This document shows positions 13,744 through 22,402 of a stretch of 32,276 nt of DNA, in pieces. The position numbers were made by a program, and so were the translations under genes. Where the stretch lies: NCBI GenBank assembly GCA_017447815.1, contig JAFSMS010000007.1:1-32276 (forward strand). The letters run 5' to 3'. Below the pieces are notes generated by a model. It was given only the letters and a program-made list of their open reading frames with translations. It was not told the origin of the DNA and searched no databases. Numbering within the stretch: position 1 is the stretch's first letter; each line of letters begins with the position of its first letter. This stretch comes from Bacteroidales bacterium (GTDB lineage: Bacteria; Bacteroidota; Bacteroidia; Bacteroidales; UBA932).

Positions 13744-16464
13744 GTGATTGTGAAAAAACTTCATACTGTAGTGTTGGCTTTCCTGCTTTGCTGCATGAGC
13801 GCGGCAGGGCAGGAAGTTTTTTCCGGCGTTGTGAAAGATGCATCCACCGGAGAGCCGGTTCCCGGCGCCGCCGTCACCCAGGGGAAAAACTGGGCCCTGA
13901 CCGACTCTTTGGGCGTTTTTGTGCTGAAAACCCGCGAAAAAACACCGCTCACCATCACGTCCATGGGCTATAAACCGCTCCGGGCGGCCCTTGTAAACGG
14001 GGGCACCTACCGCCTCCGGCAGGATATTTTATCCCTGCAGGAGGTGGTCGTCACCGCCCAGGAGAACCACGGCCTCACCTCTTCGTCCAAGATCGGGGCC
14101 GACGCCATCGCCCACATCCAGCCCTCCAGCATCGCCGACATCCTGGAACTCCTGCCGGGCGGCTCCTCCAGCAACCCGGCCCTGGGCTCCCCGCAAATCG
14201 TGAATCTGCGCGCCGCCGGGTCCCTGCCGTCGGACTATGTCACATCGGCCCTCGGAACGCAGTTCTCCATTGACGGAAAGCCCCTCGGGAACAACGCCAA
14301 CCTCCAGTACACCCCGGCCTGGAGCAATCTCGGGTCCAACTACGTGAACCTGGGAACCGACATGCGCACCATCGGCACGGAAGACATCGAGACCGTGGAC
14401 GTGGTGCGCGGCATCGCCTCCGTGGAGCACGGAGACCTCACCAGCGGCCTTATCCAGATCAAGCGGATCAAGGGCGGAAACGACCTCCGGGCCCGTTTCA
14501 AGAGCGATATGACCTCGAAACTGGTCTATGCCGGAAAGGGCTGGGAGTGGGGCGGAAAAGAGCGCCGCACCCTCAACGCCAGCGTCAATTTCCTGGATTC
14601 CCGTTCCGACCCCCGGAACGTCCGCCAGAACTACAAGCGCCTCACCGGCAGCCTCCGCGGCGGCCGCACCTGGGCCGGCGGCGAACGCTTCGTCCATACC
14701 CTCAACGGCAGTTTCGACTACACCGGCTCGTTCGACGACCGCAAGAGCGACCAGGACATCGACGAGGTGGACGGCCGCCCGGCCGAAACCTACCGCTCCT
14801 CCTACAACCGCTTCCAGTTGGGGGCCGACTACACCCTTCAGGCAAAGGAGAACGATTCCTTCTTCCGCACCTTCAGCGTGAACGCCTCGCTCAGTTACGA
14901 GCGCGACCTGATCGACCGCTGGAAAAACGTCATCCTGTCATCGGAAACGCCCATTTCCGTCTCCCGCGAGCCTGGAGAATTCGACGCCATCATCGTCCCC
15001 ACGCGCTACGAAGCTACCCTCCAGGTGGACGGAAGGCCGCTGTACGCCTTCGTCAACGCCATCGCCCGCTTCCAGAAAGGCATCCACCGCATCAAGGCCG
15101 GAGTGGAGTGGAACTTCGACAAAAACCTGGGCCAGGGTACCCTTTTCGACGTCACGCGTCCCCTTTCCACCACCATGAGTTCCCGTCCGCGCGCCTATTA
15201 TGACATCCCGGCCGACAACCAACTGGCCCTTTTCGCCGAGGAGAACCTTCGCTTCCCGCTGGGGCCCTTCGCCCTGGAAGCCATGGCGGGCCTGAGGATG
15301 TCCATGCTCCTGGGGGCCGACAAAACCTACGCCATCCAGGCCAAACCCTACCTGGATCCCCGCGCCAACCTTCGCCTGGAGATGCCCCAGGCCCTGCTGT
15401 GGGGCTATAAACTGGAAAGCGGCCTGTACGGCGGCGTGGGCGTCCACAGCAAGTTCCCCACCATGGAAATGCTTTACCCGGACACCCTCTATTCGGACAA
15501 GCTTCAGATGAACTACTGGCCCAATGAAAGAGAACTCCGCCGCATCAACATGCTCGTTTACACCATCAACCCGGTGAACCGCAGCCTGGGCGCCGCGCGC
15601 AACGTGAAATGGGAAATCGGGGCCGACGCTTCCTGGAACGGCTGGACCGCCTCCGTGGACTATTTCGTGGAGGACATGACCTCCGGTTTCCGCGGCGGCA
15701 GCGAATACATACAACTCATTTCCAAGGACTACAACGAGCAGGCCATCGACAAGGCCACCCTCACCGGCCCGCCTTCCCTGGAAACCACGCCCTATGTGCT
15801 GGACACCACGCTGGTGTCCTACGGCCTGTCCACCAACGGCAGCCGCACCCTCAAAAAAGGCATCGAATACACCCTGGCCACGGGCCGCATCCCGGTCATC
15901 AACACCCGCCTTACGGTGAACGGCGCCTGGTTCCTCACGCAATACATGAACAGCCAGCCGGAATACCAGCGCCCCTCCTCCGTCATCAACGGCAAGCCCT
16001 ACCCCTACATCGGCATTTACGAAAAGAACGACAGTTATCTGTACGAGTCGTTCAACACCAATTTCCTTTTCGACACGCAGGTGCCCCGTCTGGGGCTCAT
16101 CTTCTCCACCTCCTTCCAGTGCACCTGGTTCACCGGCCAGCAGACGATGGTCGACGATTCCCGCCCCGTGGCCTATCTGGACAAAAACCTGGAGCGGCAC
16201 CCCTACACCGACGAATCCGATGCCGACGGCATCCTGCACCAGATGGTGCGCGAGTTCTCCAGTGCGCTGCTGGACTACCGCCGCATCCCTTTCTTGATGA
16301 ACGTGAACCTCAAGGCCACCAAGAAACTGTTCAAGGATAGGGCCACGGTTTCCCTTTTCGTGAACCGCCTGTTCACCCTGGCCCCTGACTACGAGGTGAA
16401 CGGTGTCGTAAAACGCCGTTCCGGAACCCCTTATTTCGGGATGGAACTGATGCTCAACCTATGA
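13744..16464 (+). CDS. TonB-dependent outer-membrane receptor with carboxypeptidase-like N-terminal domain
   Basis: This receptor is a 22-strand-type outer-membrane barrel that imports a bound ligand using TonB energy. It has 906 residues from GTG 13744, or 904 from GTG 13750. No ATG is suitably placed; GTG 13750 directly begins the Lys-Lys signal peptide (KKLHTVVLAFLLCCMSAAGQ), so it is a serious alternative. After the signal, residues about 23-105 are a CarboxypepD-reg-like domain (GVVKDASTGEPVPGAAV). The plug follows, with LQEVVVTAQ, IQPSSIADILELLPGG, QFSIDGKPLG and the strand DIETVDVVRGIASVEHGD. The remainder is barrel, ending in a strand with GTPYFGMELMLNL. The stop overlaps the next ATG by 4 bases. 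Its ligand is unknown. Association with DUF4876/DUF6850 genes is a known Bacteroidetes layout. Confidence 0.92.
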   Translation: MIVKKLHTVVLAFLLCCMSAAGQEVFSGVVKDASTGEPVPGAAVTQGKNWALTDSLGVFVLKTREKTPLTITSMGYKPLRAALVNGGTYRLRQDILSLQEVVVTAQENHGLTSSSKIGADAIAHIQPSSIADILELLPGGSSSNPALGSPQIVNLRAAGSLPSDYVTSALGTQFSIDGKPLGNNANLQYTPAWSNLGSNYVNLGTDMRTIGTEDIETVDVVRGIASVEHGDLTSGLIQIKRIKGGNDLRARFKSDMTSKLVYAGKGWEWGGKERRTLNASVNFLDSRSDPRNVRQNYKRLTGSLRGGRTWAGGERFVHTLNGSFDYTGSFDDRKSDQDIDEVDGRPAETYRSSYNRFQLGADYTLQAKENDSFFRTFSVNASLSYERDLIDRWKNVILSSETPISVSREPGEFDAIIVPTRYEATLQVDGRPLYAFVNAIARFQKGIHRIKAGVEWNFDKNLGQGTLFDVTRPLSTTMSSRPRAYYDIPADNQLALFAEENLRFPLGPFALEAMAGLRMSMLLGADKTYAIQAKPYLDPRANLRLEMPQALLWGYKLESGLYGGVGVHSKFPTMEMLYPDTLYSDKLQMNYWPNERELRRINMLVYTINPVNRSLGAARNVKWEIGADASWNGWTASVDYFVEDMTSGFRGGSEYIQLISKDYNEQAIDKATLTGPPSLETTPYVLDTTLVSYGLSTNGSRTLKKGIEYTLATGRIPVINTRLTVNGAWFLTQYMNSQPEYQRPSSVINGKPYPYIGIYEKNDSYLYESFNTNFLFDTQVPRLGLIFSTSFQCTWFTGQQTMVDDSRPVAYLDKNLERHPYTDESDADGILHQMVREFSSALLDYRRIPFLMNVNLKATKKLFKDRATVSLFVNRLFTLAPDYEVNGVVKRRSGTPYFGMELMLNL

Positions 16465-16853
16465 GACACAAACTCCTCATATTAAGCCTGTTGGCTTTTC
16501 TTGGCGGCTGTACAAAGCCCGCCTTGGACAACCTGTTCTGCCAACTGAGCCTGCAGGCCGCCCTGCCGGACGGCCGCCAGGCCGTTTCCATCACCGTGGA
16601 TCCGGCCCTTCCCGGCAACCAGTTGCGCAATCTCAATACCGGCATGGCCTATCCCTTCCCCACCTTCGTGAACAACCTGGGCCAGTTGCAGGTACAGAAA
16701 GGCGTGTATGTCATCTCCTTCGACGGAGACGCCCTCTTTGCCGACGGCAGCCATGCCAAAGTGCGTTTCTCGGGCTACGGAACGCCCGCCACGGCCGTGA
16801 ACATCCTGGAAGACGACCAGGTCGTGGAACTTAAACTCACCGTCCTCAGATGA
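16461..16853 (+). CDS. Small lipoprotein of the receptor operon
   Basis: This 130-residue protein has a signal and lipobox FLGGC with Cys17, so it should be a lipid-anchored periplasmic or surface protein. The mature part looks like one beta-sandwich: SLQAALPDGRQAVSITVDP, a loop with GMAYPFPTFVNNLGQLQVQK, GVYVISFDGDALFADG and the final strand VVELKLTVLR. I do not recognise a named family with certainty. It overlaps both the receptor stop and the barrel start by 4 bases (ATGA), so it is tightly co-translated with them. A role in ligand capture or receptor assembly is inferred from position. Confidence 0.75.
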   Translation: MRHKLLILSLLAFLGGCTKPALDNLFCQLSLQAALPDGRQAVSITVDPALPGNQLRNLNTGMAYPFPTFVNNLGQLQVQKGVYVISFDGDALFADGSHAKVRFSGYGTPATAVNILEDDQVVELKLTVLR

Positions 16854-18352
16854 TGACAGCCCTCCTTATATCGCTTTCCCTGCTGCTGCCCCCCGCGGAC
16901 AGCCTTTCGGCCGTTCAGCGCAGTTATGCCCGCGGAGAAAAAGTGCGGGTGAGCGAGGGGACGAGCGCCGCCGCGTATCTTTTCGGCCCGGATGCCGGCT
17001 ATTCCGGGGCGGCGGCTTCCTGGAACTACCGGACGGAGCCCGCGCCCGTCCTCCGCGAGGAAGGAACCGGCCTCAGCGAAGGGCAACTCAATATCGCTAC
17101 CCTGGTGCGGCTGGATTCGCTTTCGGCCGTGCGCGGCAAGGTCCGCTATGCCAACGGCGTCAAGCGCGGTGTCCTGTGGAACAGTTCTTCGGATTATTCC
17201 ACGCTTTATCCGTATGTCATGGCCGACACGGTGGGCGGAGACCTCCGCAAAGAGGAATATGCCTTCTCCGGCGGCTATACGGCCCGCCGGGGCCGATTCC
17301 ACTGGGGCGTCGAAGGCGCCTACCGGGCCCTCCACGAGTACCGCCAGGTGGACCCCCGTCCCCGCAACATCGTGTCGGACCTCCATGTCACCGGATCGGC
17401 CGGCTGGCGTGCCACGCCGGGCTATGTGCTGGACGCCTCCTTCGCTTACCGCCGCTATAGCCAGACCCAGTCCATGTCCTTCCACAACGAGCGGGGCCGA
17501 AACACGGCCATCCTGCATCTCACAGGCCTGGGGGGGCATTTTTCCCGCTTCGCCGGCGCCACCGACTCCTATCTGAACACGCGCTATACGGGGAACGGTC
17601 TCACCGTGGCCGCCGCCTGGCTGCCTGTGAGGGAAGCCGGCTGGAACGCCACGGCCTCCTACAGCCTGCTGGACCTGGTTCACTTCCTGCCCCTTCCCAA
17701 TCAGACAGAAATCCCTTATACGGAATTATATACACGAGAGGCCGATGCCCGGCTCCAGTATCTTTCCCGCGGGGGAGACCTCGCCTGGAAAGCCGGTGCC
17801 TTTGCCCGTTATCAATGGCGCATCGGCCAGGAGATCATCCTGGACAACGGCGCGGCCGGATACATCAAGGAACTGCTCCGGGCCGATATGTTCCACAGCG
17901 GCAACCTGACCGCCGGCGTGGACGGCCTGCTTCAGTGGCGGCAGCGCTGGAGCCTGGGGGCCCGCGCCGATTACACCCTCAATGAAGAGAATTACGCCTA
18001 CCCCGTGCGGACCCTGACTCATGCCGGGATCCGGGCCGGCCTGGACGCCGGCTATCGCCGCCAGAGCGGGCTCTGGCACTGGAAAGCGGCCCTGGGAGGC
18101 GGCCTGTACCGGTCCCTGTCGGGAACGCTCCGCATACCGGAAGAATACACGGACGCGCGGCTTGCCGCCTATTGGCAGGAGCAGTATGCCCGAATCTGCG
18201 CCGGCTCCTACGATGCGCATCTGCTGCTTTATGCCGAGCGCCAACTCTCCGCCCGCCTGTCCCTTTACGCACAGGCTTCCGGCCGGGCGCTGTTCCCCGC
18301 CGGTTTCGCTCCGGCCTTTTACAGCACGCTTAGTTTAGGAATAAATTTTTAA
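16850..18352 (+). CDS. DUF6850-family outer-membrane beta-barrel protein
   Basis: The protein has 500 residues. A short hydrophobic signal (MMTALLISLSLLLPPADS) is followed by an N-terminal segment with YLFGPDAGYSGAAASWNY. The rest is made of many alternating amphipathic strands rich in Tyr, Arg, Ala and Gly with short turns, and it ends in FYSTLSLGINF with a terminal Phe, typical of barrels inserted by the BAM machinery. From memory it fits the DUF6850 family that accompanies TonB receptors and DUF4876 lipoproteins in Bacteroidetes. It has no plug or TonB box. It begins inside the stop of the small lipoprotein, and the DUF4876 gene starts 13 bases after it. Function unknown; it may be a partner channel of the receptor. 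Confidence 0.78.
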   Translation: MMTALLISLSLLLPPADSLSAVQRSYARGEKVRVSEGTSAAAYLFGPDAGYSGAAASWNYRTEPAPVLREEGTGLSEGQLNIATLVRLDSLSAVRGKVRYANGVKRGVLWNSSSDYSTLYPYVMADTVGGDLRKEEYAFSGGYTARRGRFHWGVEGAYRALHEYRQVDPRPRNIVSDLHVTGSAGWRATPGYVLDASFAYRRYSQTQSMSFHNERGRNTAILHLTGLGGHFSRFAGATDSYLNTRYTGNGLTVAAAWLPVREAGWNATASYSLLDLVHFLPLPNQTEIPYTELYTREADARLQYLSRGGDLAWKAGAFARYQWRIGQEIILDNGAAGYIKELLRADMFHSGNLTAGVDGLLQWRQRWSLGARADYTLNEENYAYPVRTLTHAGIRAGLDAGYRRQSGLWHWKAALGGGLYRSLSGTLRIPEEYTDARLAAYWQEQYARICAGSYDAHLLLYAERQLSARLSLYAQASGRALFPAGFAPAFYSTLSLGINF

Positions 18353-18365
18353 CATTCAATAGATT

Positions 18366-19826
18366 ATGAAAAAGAATCTTCTCCTTGCAGCCCTTGCGTT
18401 CGTGGTCGCAGCCGCCTGCCAAAAGACGGAAGTCCCCGAACTCACCGTCTCCACCACCACCATCAACCTGGGTCCTGCGGGCGGTAACCAAATGATTACC
18501 GTCACGTCCAACCAGGACTGGACCGTGACCACCAGCGACAGTTGGATCAATGTGGGTTCCACCAGCGGTTCCGGCACCCTTTCCTTCGCCGTGAGCGTCG
18601 GCCAGTTCACCGAGGCGTCGGCCCGCAGCGGCCAGGTTGTGGTGAAGTCGGCCACCCTCTCCCAGACCATCGCCGTGGTGCAGAGCGCCCCGGTGGCCCC
18701 GGCCGAAACTTCCACCAACAGTTTCAAGGCCATCGCCCTCGGTGGAACATTTGAAATGACTGTTCCACAGGGCTATACCTACACGGTGAACAGCAGCGCA
18801 GACTGGATCACCACCGAGCCGGCCGGCAGCGGCCTCATACTTACCGTGGCTCCCTACGCCAACGCTACCGAGAACCGCAGCGGCAAGGTGGAAGTCCTCT
18901 TCGGCACCAGCGTGCTGGCCGAAGCCACCGTGGAACAGAGTTTCCGCAACGTGGAACCCGGTGAACTGCTCATCGAGGAGGTCTATTTCACCGGCAGCCC
19001 CATCGAAGGCTCCACCAGCCCCTCCATGGACCAGTACATCAAACTCACCAACAACGCCGACCATGTGGTCTATGCCGACAGGGTGCTCTTCGTGACCAAC
19101 TTCATCACGGGCACCATCACCAGCACCGGCGCCACTTATGAGTATCCCGAACTCACGGACGGCCTGGCGGTGAACAATATGTACGCGATTCCCGGCAAGG
19201 GCGACGAGCACCCGGTCGCTCCCGGCGAATCCCTCGTCCTGGCCCTCGCCGCCATCGACTACACCGCCTCCTACCAGGACGGCGAAAACCTCATCGAAGG
19301 CAACCTGAACGCCATCGACCTCTCCAAGGCCGATTTCGAATTCTACGACGAGAACGACTTCTATCCTGACACCGACAACCCCGATGTGGAAAACCTGGAC
19401 ATCTGGTTCAAGGAATCCCGTACCATCACCTCCCTGCACAACCGTGGCTTCGAGAGTTATGCCATCGTGATTCCCCCGTACAACGAGACCGCAGAGACCA
19501 TCATGACCAATCACCACTGGACCGGCACCTATTTCTTCCACTTTATGGAATGGAACTTCGACTATGACCTGGCCGATGAAGATGTGTGGGTGATTCCCGG
19601 CGAATGGGTCCTGGATGCCGTGAACTGCTGCACGGAAGACTCCTTCTTCCAGAACCCCTGGCCCGCCGCCTTCGATGCCGGCTGGACGCACGCCGGCGAC
19701 TATGACCGCGACCCCGCCCGCTTCGGCAAGAGCGTACGGCGCAGCGTTCAGGACGGCAAACTGGTGGACACCAACAATTCCACCAACGACTTTACCCCCA
19801 ACGCCACGCCCTCCCTTAAGAAATAA
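18366..19826 (+). CDS. Lipoprotein with two BACON-type domains and a DUF4876 domain
   Basis: The protein has 486 residues and begins with a signal and lipobox VAAAC (Cys18). Two Ig-like repeats of the BACON type follow, at about 25-105 (GGNQMITVTSNQDWTVT.., SWINV) and 118-197 (GGTFEMTVPQGYTYTVN, DWITTEP). The DUF4876 domain starts near ELLIEEVYFTGS and includes DQYIKLTNNADHVVYAD, the acidic FYDENDFYPDTDNPDVENLD, HNRGFESYAI, GEWVLDAVNCC and the final DTNNSTNDFTPNATPS, all characteristic of the family. The acidic clusters could bind metal ions, but this is not known. It is the last gene of the receptor operon and probably an outer-membrane, surface-exposed ligand-binding lipoprotein; BACON domains are usually linked to carbohydrate or mucin contact. 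Confidence 0.85.
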   Translation: MKKNLLLAALAFVVAAACQKTEVPELTVSTTTINLGPAGGNQMITVTSNQDWTVTTSDSWINVGSTSGSGTLSFAVSVGQFTEASARSGQVVVKSATLSQTIAVVQSAPVAPAETSTNSFKAIALGGTFEMTVPQGYTYTVNSSADWITTEPAGSGLILTVAPYANATENRSGKVEVLFGTSVLAEATVEQSFRNVEPGELLIEEVYFTGSPIEGSTSPSMDQYIKLTNNADHVVYADRVLFVTNFITGTITSTGATYEYPELTDGLAVNNMYAIPGKGDEHPVAPGESLVLALAAIDYTASYQDGENLIEGNLNAIDLSKADFEFYDENDFYPDTDNPDVENLDIWFKESRTITSLHNRGFESYAIVIPPYNETAETIMTNHHWTGTYFFHFMEWNFDYDLADEDVWVIPGEWVLDAVNCCTEDSFFQNPWPAAFDAGWTHAGDYDRDPARFGKSVRRSVQDGKLVDTNNSTNDFTPNATPSLKK

Positions 19827-19830
19827 TTGT

Positions 19831-19838
19831 TATCTTTG
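19831..19838 (+). promoter_or_regulatory. Promoter -7 box of the ThiL-like gene
   Basis: TATCTTTG is an exact TAnnTTTG match starting 5 bases after the DUF4876 stop. No -33 TTTG is visible. The leader would be about 20 bases and contains AGAAG-TTAGCG-CTTCT (19840-19855), a small hairpin just before the ATG at 19863. Confidence 0.6.
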
Positions 19839-19862
19839 CAGAAGTTAGCGCTTCTACAAAGT

Positions 19863-20867
19863 ATGGCAGAATCATTCTCCGACATAGGAAAAGTAGAGGC
19901 GATAGACCAGCTCTATCGCCTCTCTGCATATTCTCCCGTCTCCGGGCTCACCTACACCAGTGCCAAGGGAGGGAAGGTGACCACCGCCGCCCGCATGTAC
20001 CTGGAAGGGATCGACTTCAACCTGGTCTATTTCCCGCTTAAACACCTGGGTTACAAGTGTGTAGTCGGAGTCGTGGGAGAACTGTACGCCGCCCTTTCGC
20101 ATCCCAGGCTGCTCAATGTGGTGCTGGGAATATCGGCCAAGCTGGACTTCCCGCAGGTGAAAGACCTGTGGATGGGCATTACGGTGGCGGCCAAGGAGCA
20201 CGGCTTCGAGGCCGTGAACCTGGACCTTCAGCCGTCCAACAACGGCCTGTTCGTGTCGCTGGCGGCGACGGGAGAGTGTTCTCTCCTGACGGATAAGCGC
20301 CGGATGGCCGCCTCGTCCAAGGACCTCATCTGCGTTTCCGGCGCCCTGGGCGCTGCCTACCTGGGCCTTCAGGTGCTGGAGCGCGGTGCCCGCAGTTTTG
20401 CCAAGGACGGCGTCCAGCCCGACATGAGCCAGTACAAAATGCTGGTGGGAGACTACCTGCGGCCCGAATTGGACGCTTCCGTGGTCTCGCGCCTGGAAGA
20501 TGTGGAAATCTATCCCTCCTACGGTTATTTTGTCACACGCGGGCTTTCTGACGCCCTGAAACGCCTTTCCCGCGACAGCGGCCTGGGCGCCAAGGTCTAT
20601 GCCGACAAAATCCCCTTCGAGGGCAACAGTTTCTCCCTGGGCCGGGAACTGGACATGGACCCGGTGTCGGCCGCGATGAACGGCGGGGACGACAACCGCC
20701 TCCTTTTCGTGATCCCCATCCTGCACCTGGAGAAGTTCCGCCGTGATTTCCAGACCTTTGACATCATCGGCCACTTGGCCCGCCCCGAGGTTGGCACGGT
20801 TTTGGTTACTCCGGAGGGGGTCGAATTCCCGGTCAAGGCCCAAGGCTGGCCGGAACCTGAAGAAAAC
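19863..20867 (+). CDS. ThiL-like AIR-synthase-fold protein lacking most catalytic motifs
   Basis: True ThiL phosphorylates thiamine monophosphate with ATP. This 335-residue protein (ATG 19863; the open frame to 19827 overlaps the promoter) aligns along its whole length with Bacteroidetes ThiL: LEGIDFNLVYFPLKHLGYK (48-65), LICVSGALGAAYLGLQVLER (155-174), YADKIP and NGGDDNRLLFVI near 273-284. The metal and ATP motifs are altered. The N-terminal GDDAAV motif is missing, TDLLVEG reads AARMYLEG, NxSDxxAM reads VVGELYAAL (70-78), GGDTT reads NLDLQ (119-123), and DxSDGL reads FVTRGL (223-228). It is probably a non-catalytic relative with a structural or regulatory role. The stop codon is at 20868-20870. 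The DUF4923 gene follows 16 bases later and the exporter genes after that. Confidence 0.75.
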
Positions 20868-20886
20868 TGATAAAATGCTTCATACC

Positions 20887-21507
20887 ATGAAAAAACTCCT
20901 TTCCATCGTAGCCCTTGCAGTGGCCCTGAGTGTTTCCGCATCTGCCCAGAGCGGGCTCGGCAACCTCGATCTCAAGAACATCGGCAACGTGCTCACCAAC
21001 ATGGCGGGCGCCATCTACTCCGGTCCGGTAACCCTGGACGGCACCTATGCCTATAACGGCGTGGCCGTGTCGGCCACCTCCAGCGAAGGCGGCATCCTCA
21101 CCAACCTGGCCGGCAGCGCCGTCACCTCCGGCATCGAAACCAAGGCCGACGAATACCTGGCCAAGATCGGCGTCAAGCCCGGCGCCCTCACCTGGACCTT
21201 CAACAAGGCCGATAACACCTTCACCCTGAATGTGGGCTCCCTCAGCATCCCCGGCACCTACAAAGTGGGCGACGGAGAGCGCACGGTCACCCTCACCTTC
21301 GGAAAGTCCATGCAGTTCCTGAACATGACCGGCACCCTCGAATCCACCTCCGGCGGCGCCCGCCTGCTCTTCACGGCCGACAAGGCCATGGCCTTCATCA
21401 AGAAACTGGCCTCCAAACTGGGCCAAGCCTCTTCCCAGGTTTCCTCCATCGCGAAGTTGGCCGACGGCTACGACAACTACCGCATCGGCTTCAAACTGAG
21501 CAAGTAA
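20887..21507 (+). CDS. DUF4923 family secreted protein
   Basis: The protein has 206 residues from ATG 20887; an in-frame ATG at 20875 would add four residues before the Lys-Lys pair and is less likely. A clear Sec signal peptide is seen (MKKLLSIVALAVALSVSASA, cleavage near AQS) without a lipobox Cys. The mature part has the Bacteroidetes DUF4923 pattern: GTYAYNGVAVSATSSEGGIL, a helix with IETKADEYLAKIGVKPGAL, TWTFNKADNTFTLNVGS, strands to MQFLNMTGTLEST, then a helix ALxKAMAFIKKLASKLG-like segment and the end YDNYRIGFKLSK. Function is unknown. It lies 16 bases after the ThiL-like gene and 28 bases before the exporter, all on the same strand, and could be periplasmic. Confidence 0.8.
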   Translation: MKKLLSIVALAVALSVSASAQSGLGNLDLKNIGNVLTNMAGAIYSGPVTLDGTYAYNGVAVSATSSEGGILTNLAGSAVTSGIETKADEYLAKIGVKPGALTWTFNKADNTFTLNVGSLSIPGTYKVGDGERTVTLTFGKSMQFLNMTGTLESTSGGARLLFTADKAMAFIKKLASKLGQASSQVSSIAKLADGYDNYRIGFKLSK

Positions 21508-21535
21508 TTCCTGCACAGGATTTCCATTTTTGTGC

Positions 21536-22402
21536 ATGAGCAATCAAAACCCTTTTTCGGCCCAAAACCGGGAGCAGCAGCTTTCCTCGCCCGACCAGAT
21601 CGGCAGCACCCTCAGGATAACGGCCCTGCCCGCCTATCTGCTGGCCCTCACCGTTGTCCTTCTTCTGGGCGCTTTCTTTGTGTGGGGCTTCCTGGGTACG
21701 GTATCAGACAAGGTCTATTACAGCGGAGTCGTTTTTCCTTCCGGCGGAACGGCAGACGTATCCCTTCCCAACCGGGGCATGGTGCGCACCATGTTCGTGC
21801 ACAGTGGAGACAACGTCACCCGCGGTCAGTCTGTGGCCCTCATTTCCATGGAGGACAGTTACAGCATCCTCACCAGCACGGTGGAGGGGACGGTCATAGA
21901 CACCAAGGCCGACAATGAACCCTTCGAGGCCTTCGAGCCCATCCTTAGCGTGGTCAGTGACGACGAACGTCCGTCCCGGCGGGCCATGCTCATCGCCTAC
22001 ATCGACAATGCCGGCCAGCGGGACTTGCGCGAAGGAATGAGCGCCCAGGTCTGGCCCGAGGACGAAAAAAGGGATGAGATCGGTTATGTCCGGGGAAAGG
22101 TTGTGAGGATAGACCGCTACCCCGTAGCGGAAAACCAGGTGAAGCAGTTTCTGAAAAGCGAGGACCTGGCCAGACGCCTGCTGGAATCGGGGAATATGAT
22201 GTATCAGGTCAATATTGAACTGCTTCCATCCAAAGACAACCCCGACCAGTACGACTGGTCCTTCGGCCAGCCCGAAGATGTGAATATGAATGTGGGAACC
22301 TACTGCTCGGTTCTTACGGAAACCAGGCGTCGCAGTATGTTCCAGTATCTGTTTGAGGAGGCCCGCACCCGCTTTCGCGCCGTCAAACTCCGTACCGAAT
22401 AA
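21536..22402 (+). CDS. NHLM-type secretion protein, HlyD-like (shortened)
   Basis: In NHLM/NHLP bacteriocin-export systems this subunit is the inner-membrane adaptor. The protein has 288 residues from ATG 21536; the frame opens at a TTG two codons earlier. The N-terminus reads EQQLSSPDQIGSTLRIT, very close to the LSSPEQLDxLL opening of NHLM HlyD proteins. One transmembrane helix follows at about 35-55 (LLALTVVLLLGAFFVWGFLG), then a lipoyl-like half-domain with GMVRTMFVHSGDNVTRGQ. A long alpha-helical hairpin, usual in HlyD adaptors and present in the second adaptor at 27664, is absent, and the protein is shorter than the family as I remember it. A weak -7-like CATTTTTG at 21525-21532 precedes it. 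Its TAA shares a base with the next ATG. Confidence 0.82.
   Translation: MSNQNPFSAQNREQQLSSPDQIGSTLRITALPAYLLALTVVLLLGAFFVWGFLGTVSDKVYYSGVVFPSGGTADVSLPNRGMVRTMFVHSGDNVTRGQSVALISMEDSYSILTSTVEGTVIDTKADNEPFEAFEPILSVVSDDERPSRRAMLIAYIDNAGQRDLREGMSAQVWPEDEKRDEIGYVRGKVVRIDRYPVAENQVKQFLKSEDLARRLLESGNMMYQVNIELLPSKDNPDQYDWSFGQPEDVNMNVGTYCSVLTETRRRSMFQYLFEEARTRFRAVKLRTE

Noticed and set aside
14938-16239. Long minus-strand open frame inside the TonB receptor
   Set aside because: The receptor is complete from signal to last barrel strand; the antisense translation has no domain.
18742-18768. GTGGAACA and TGTTCCAC as an inverted pair, the two parS half-sites in reversed order
   Set aside because: The halves are 11 bases apart and in the wrong arrangement for ParB; within a BACON-domain coding region this is more likely chance or an mRNA hairpin.
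20887-21507. DUF4923 protein as the cargo of the NHLM-type exporter
   Set aside because: It has a normal Sec signal peptide and no double-Gly leader, so it should reach the periplasm without this exporter; position alone is not enough.
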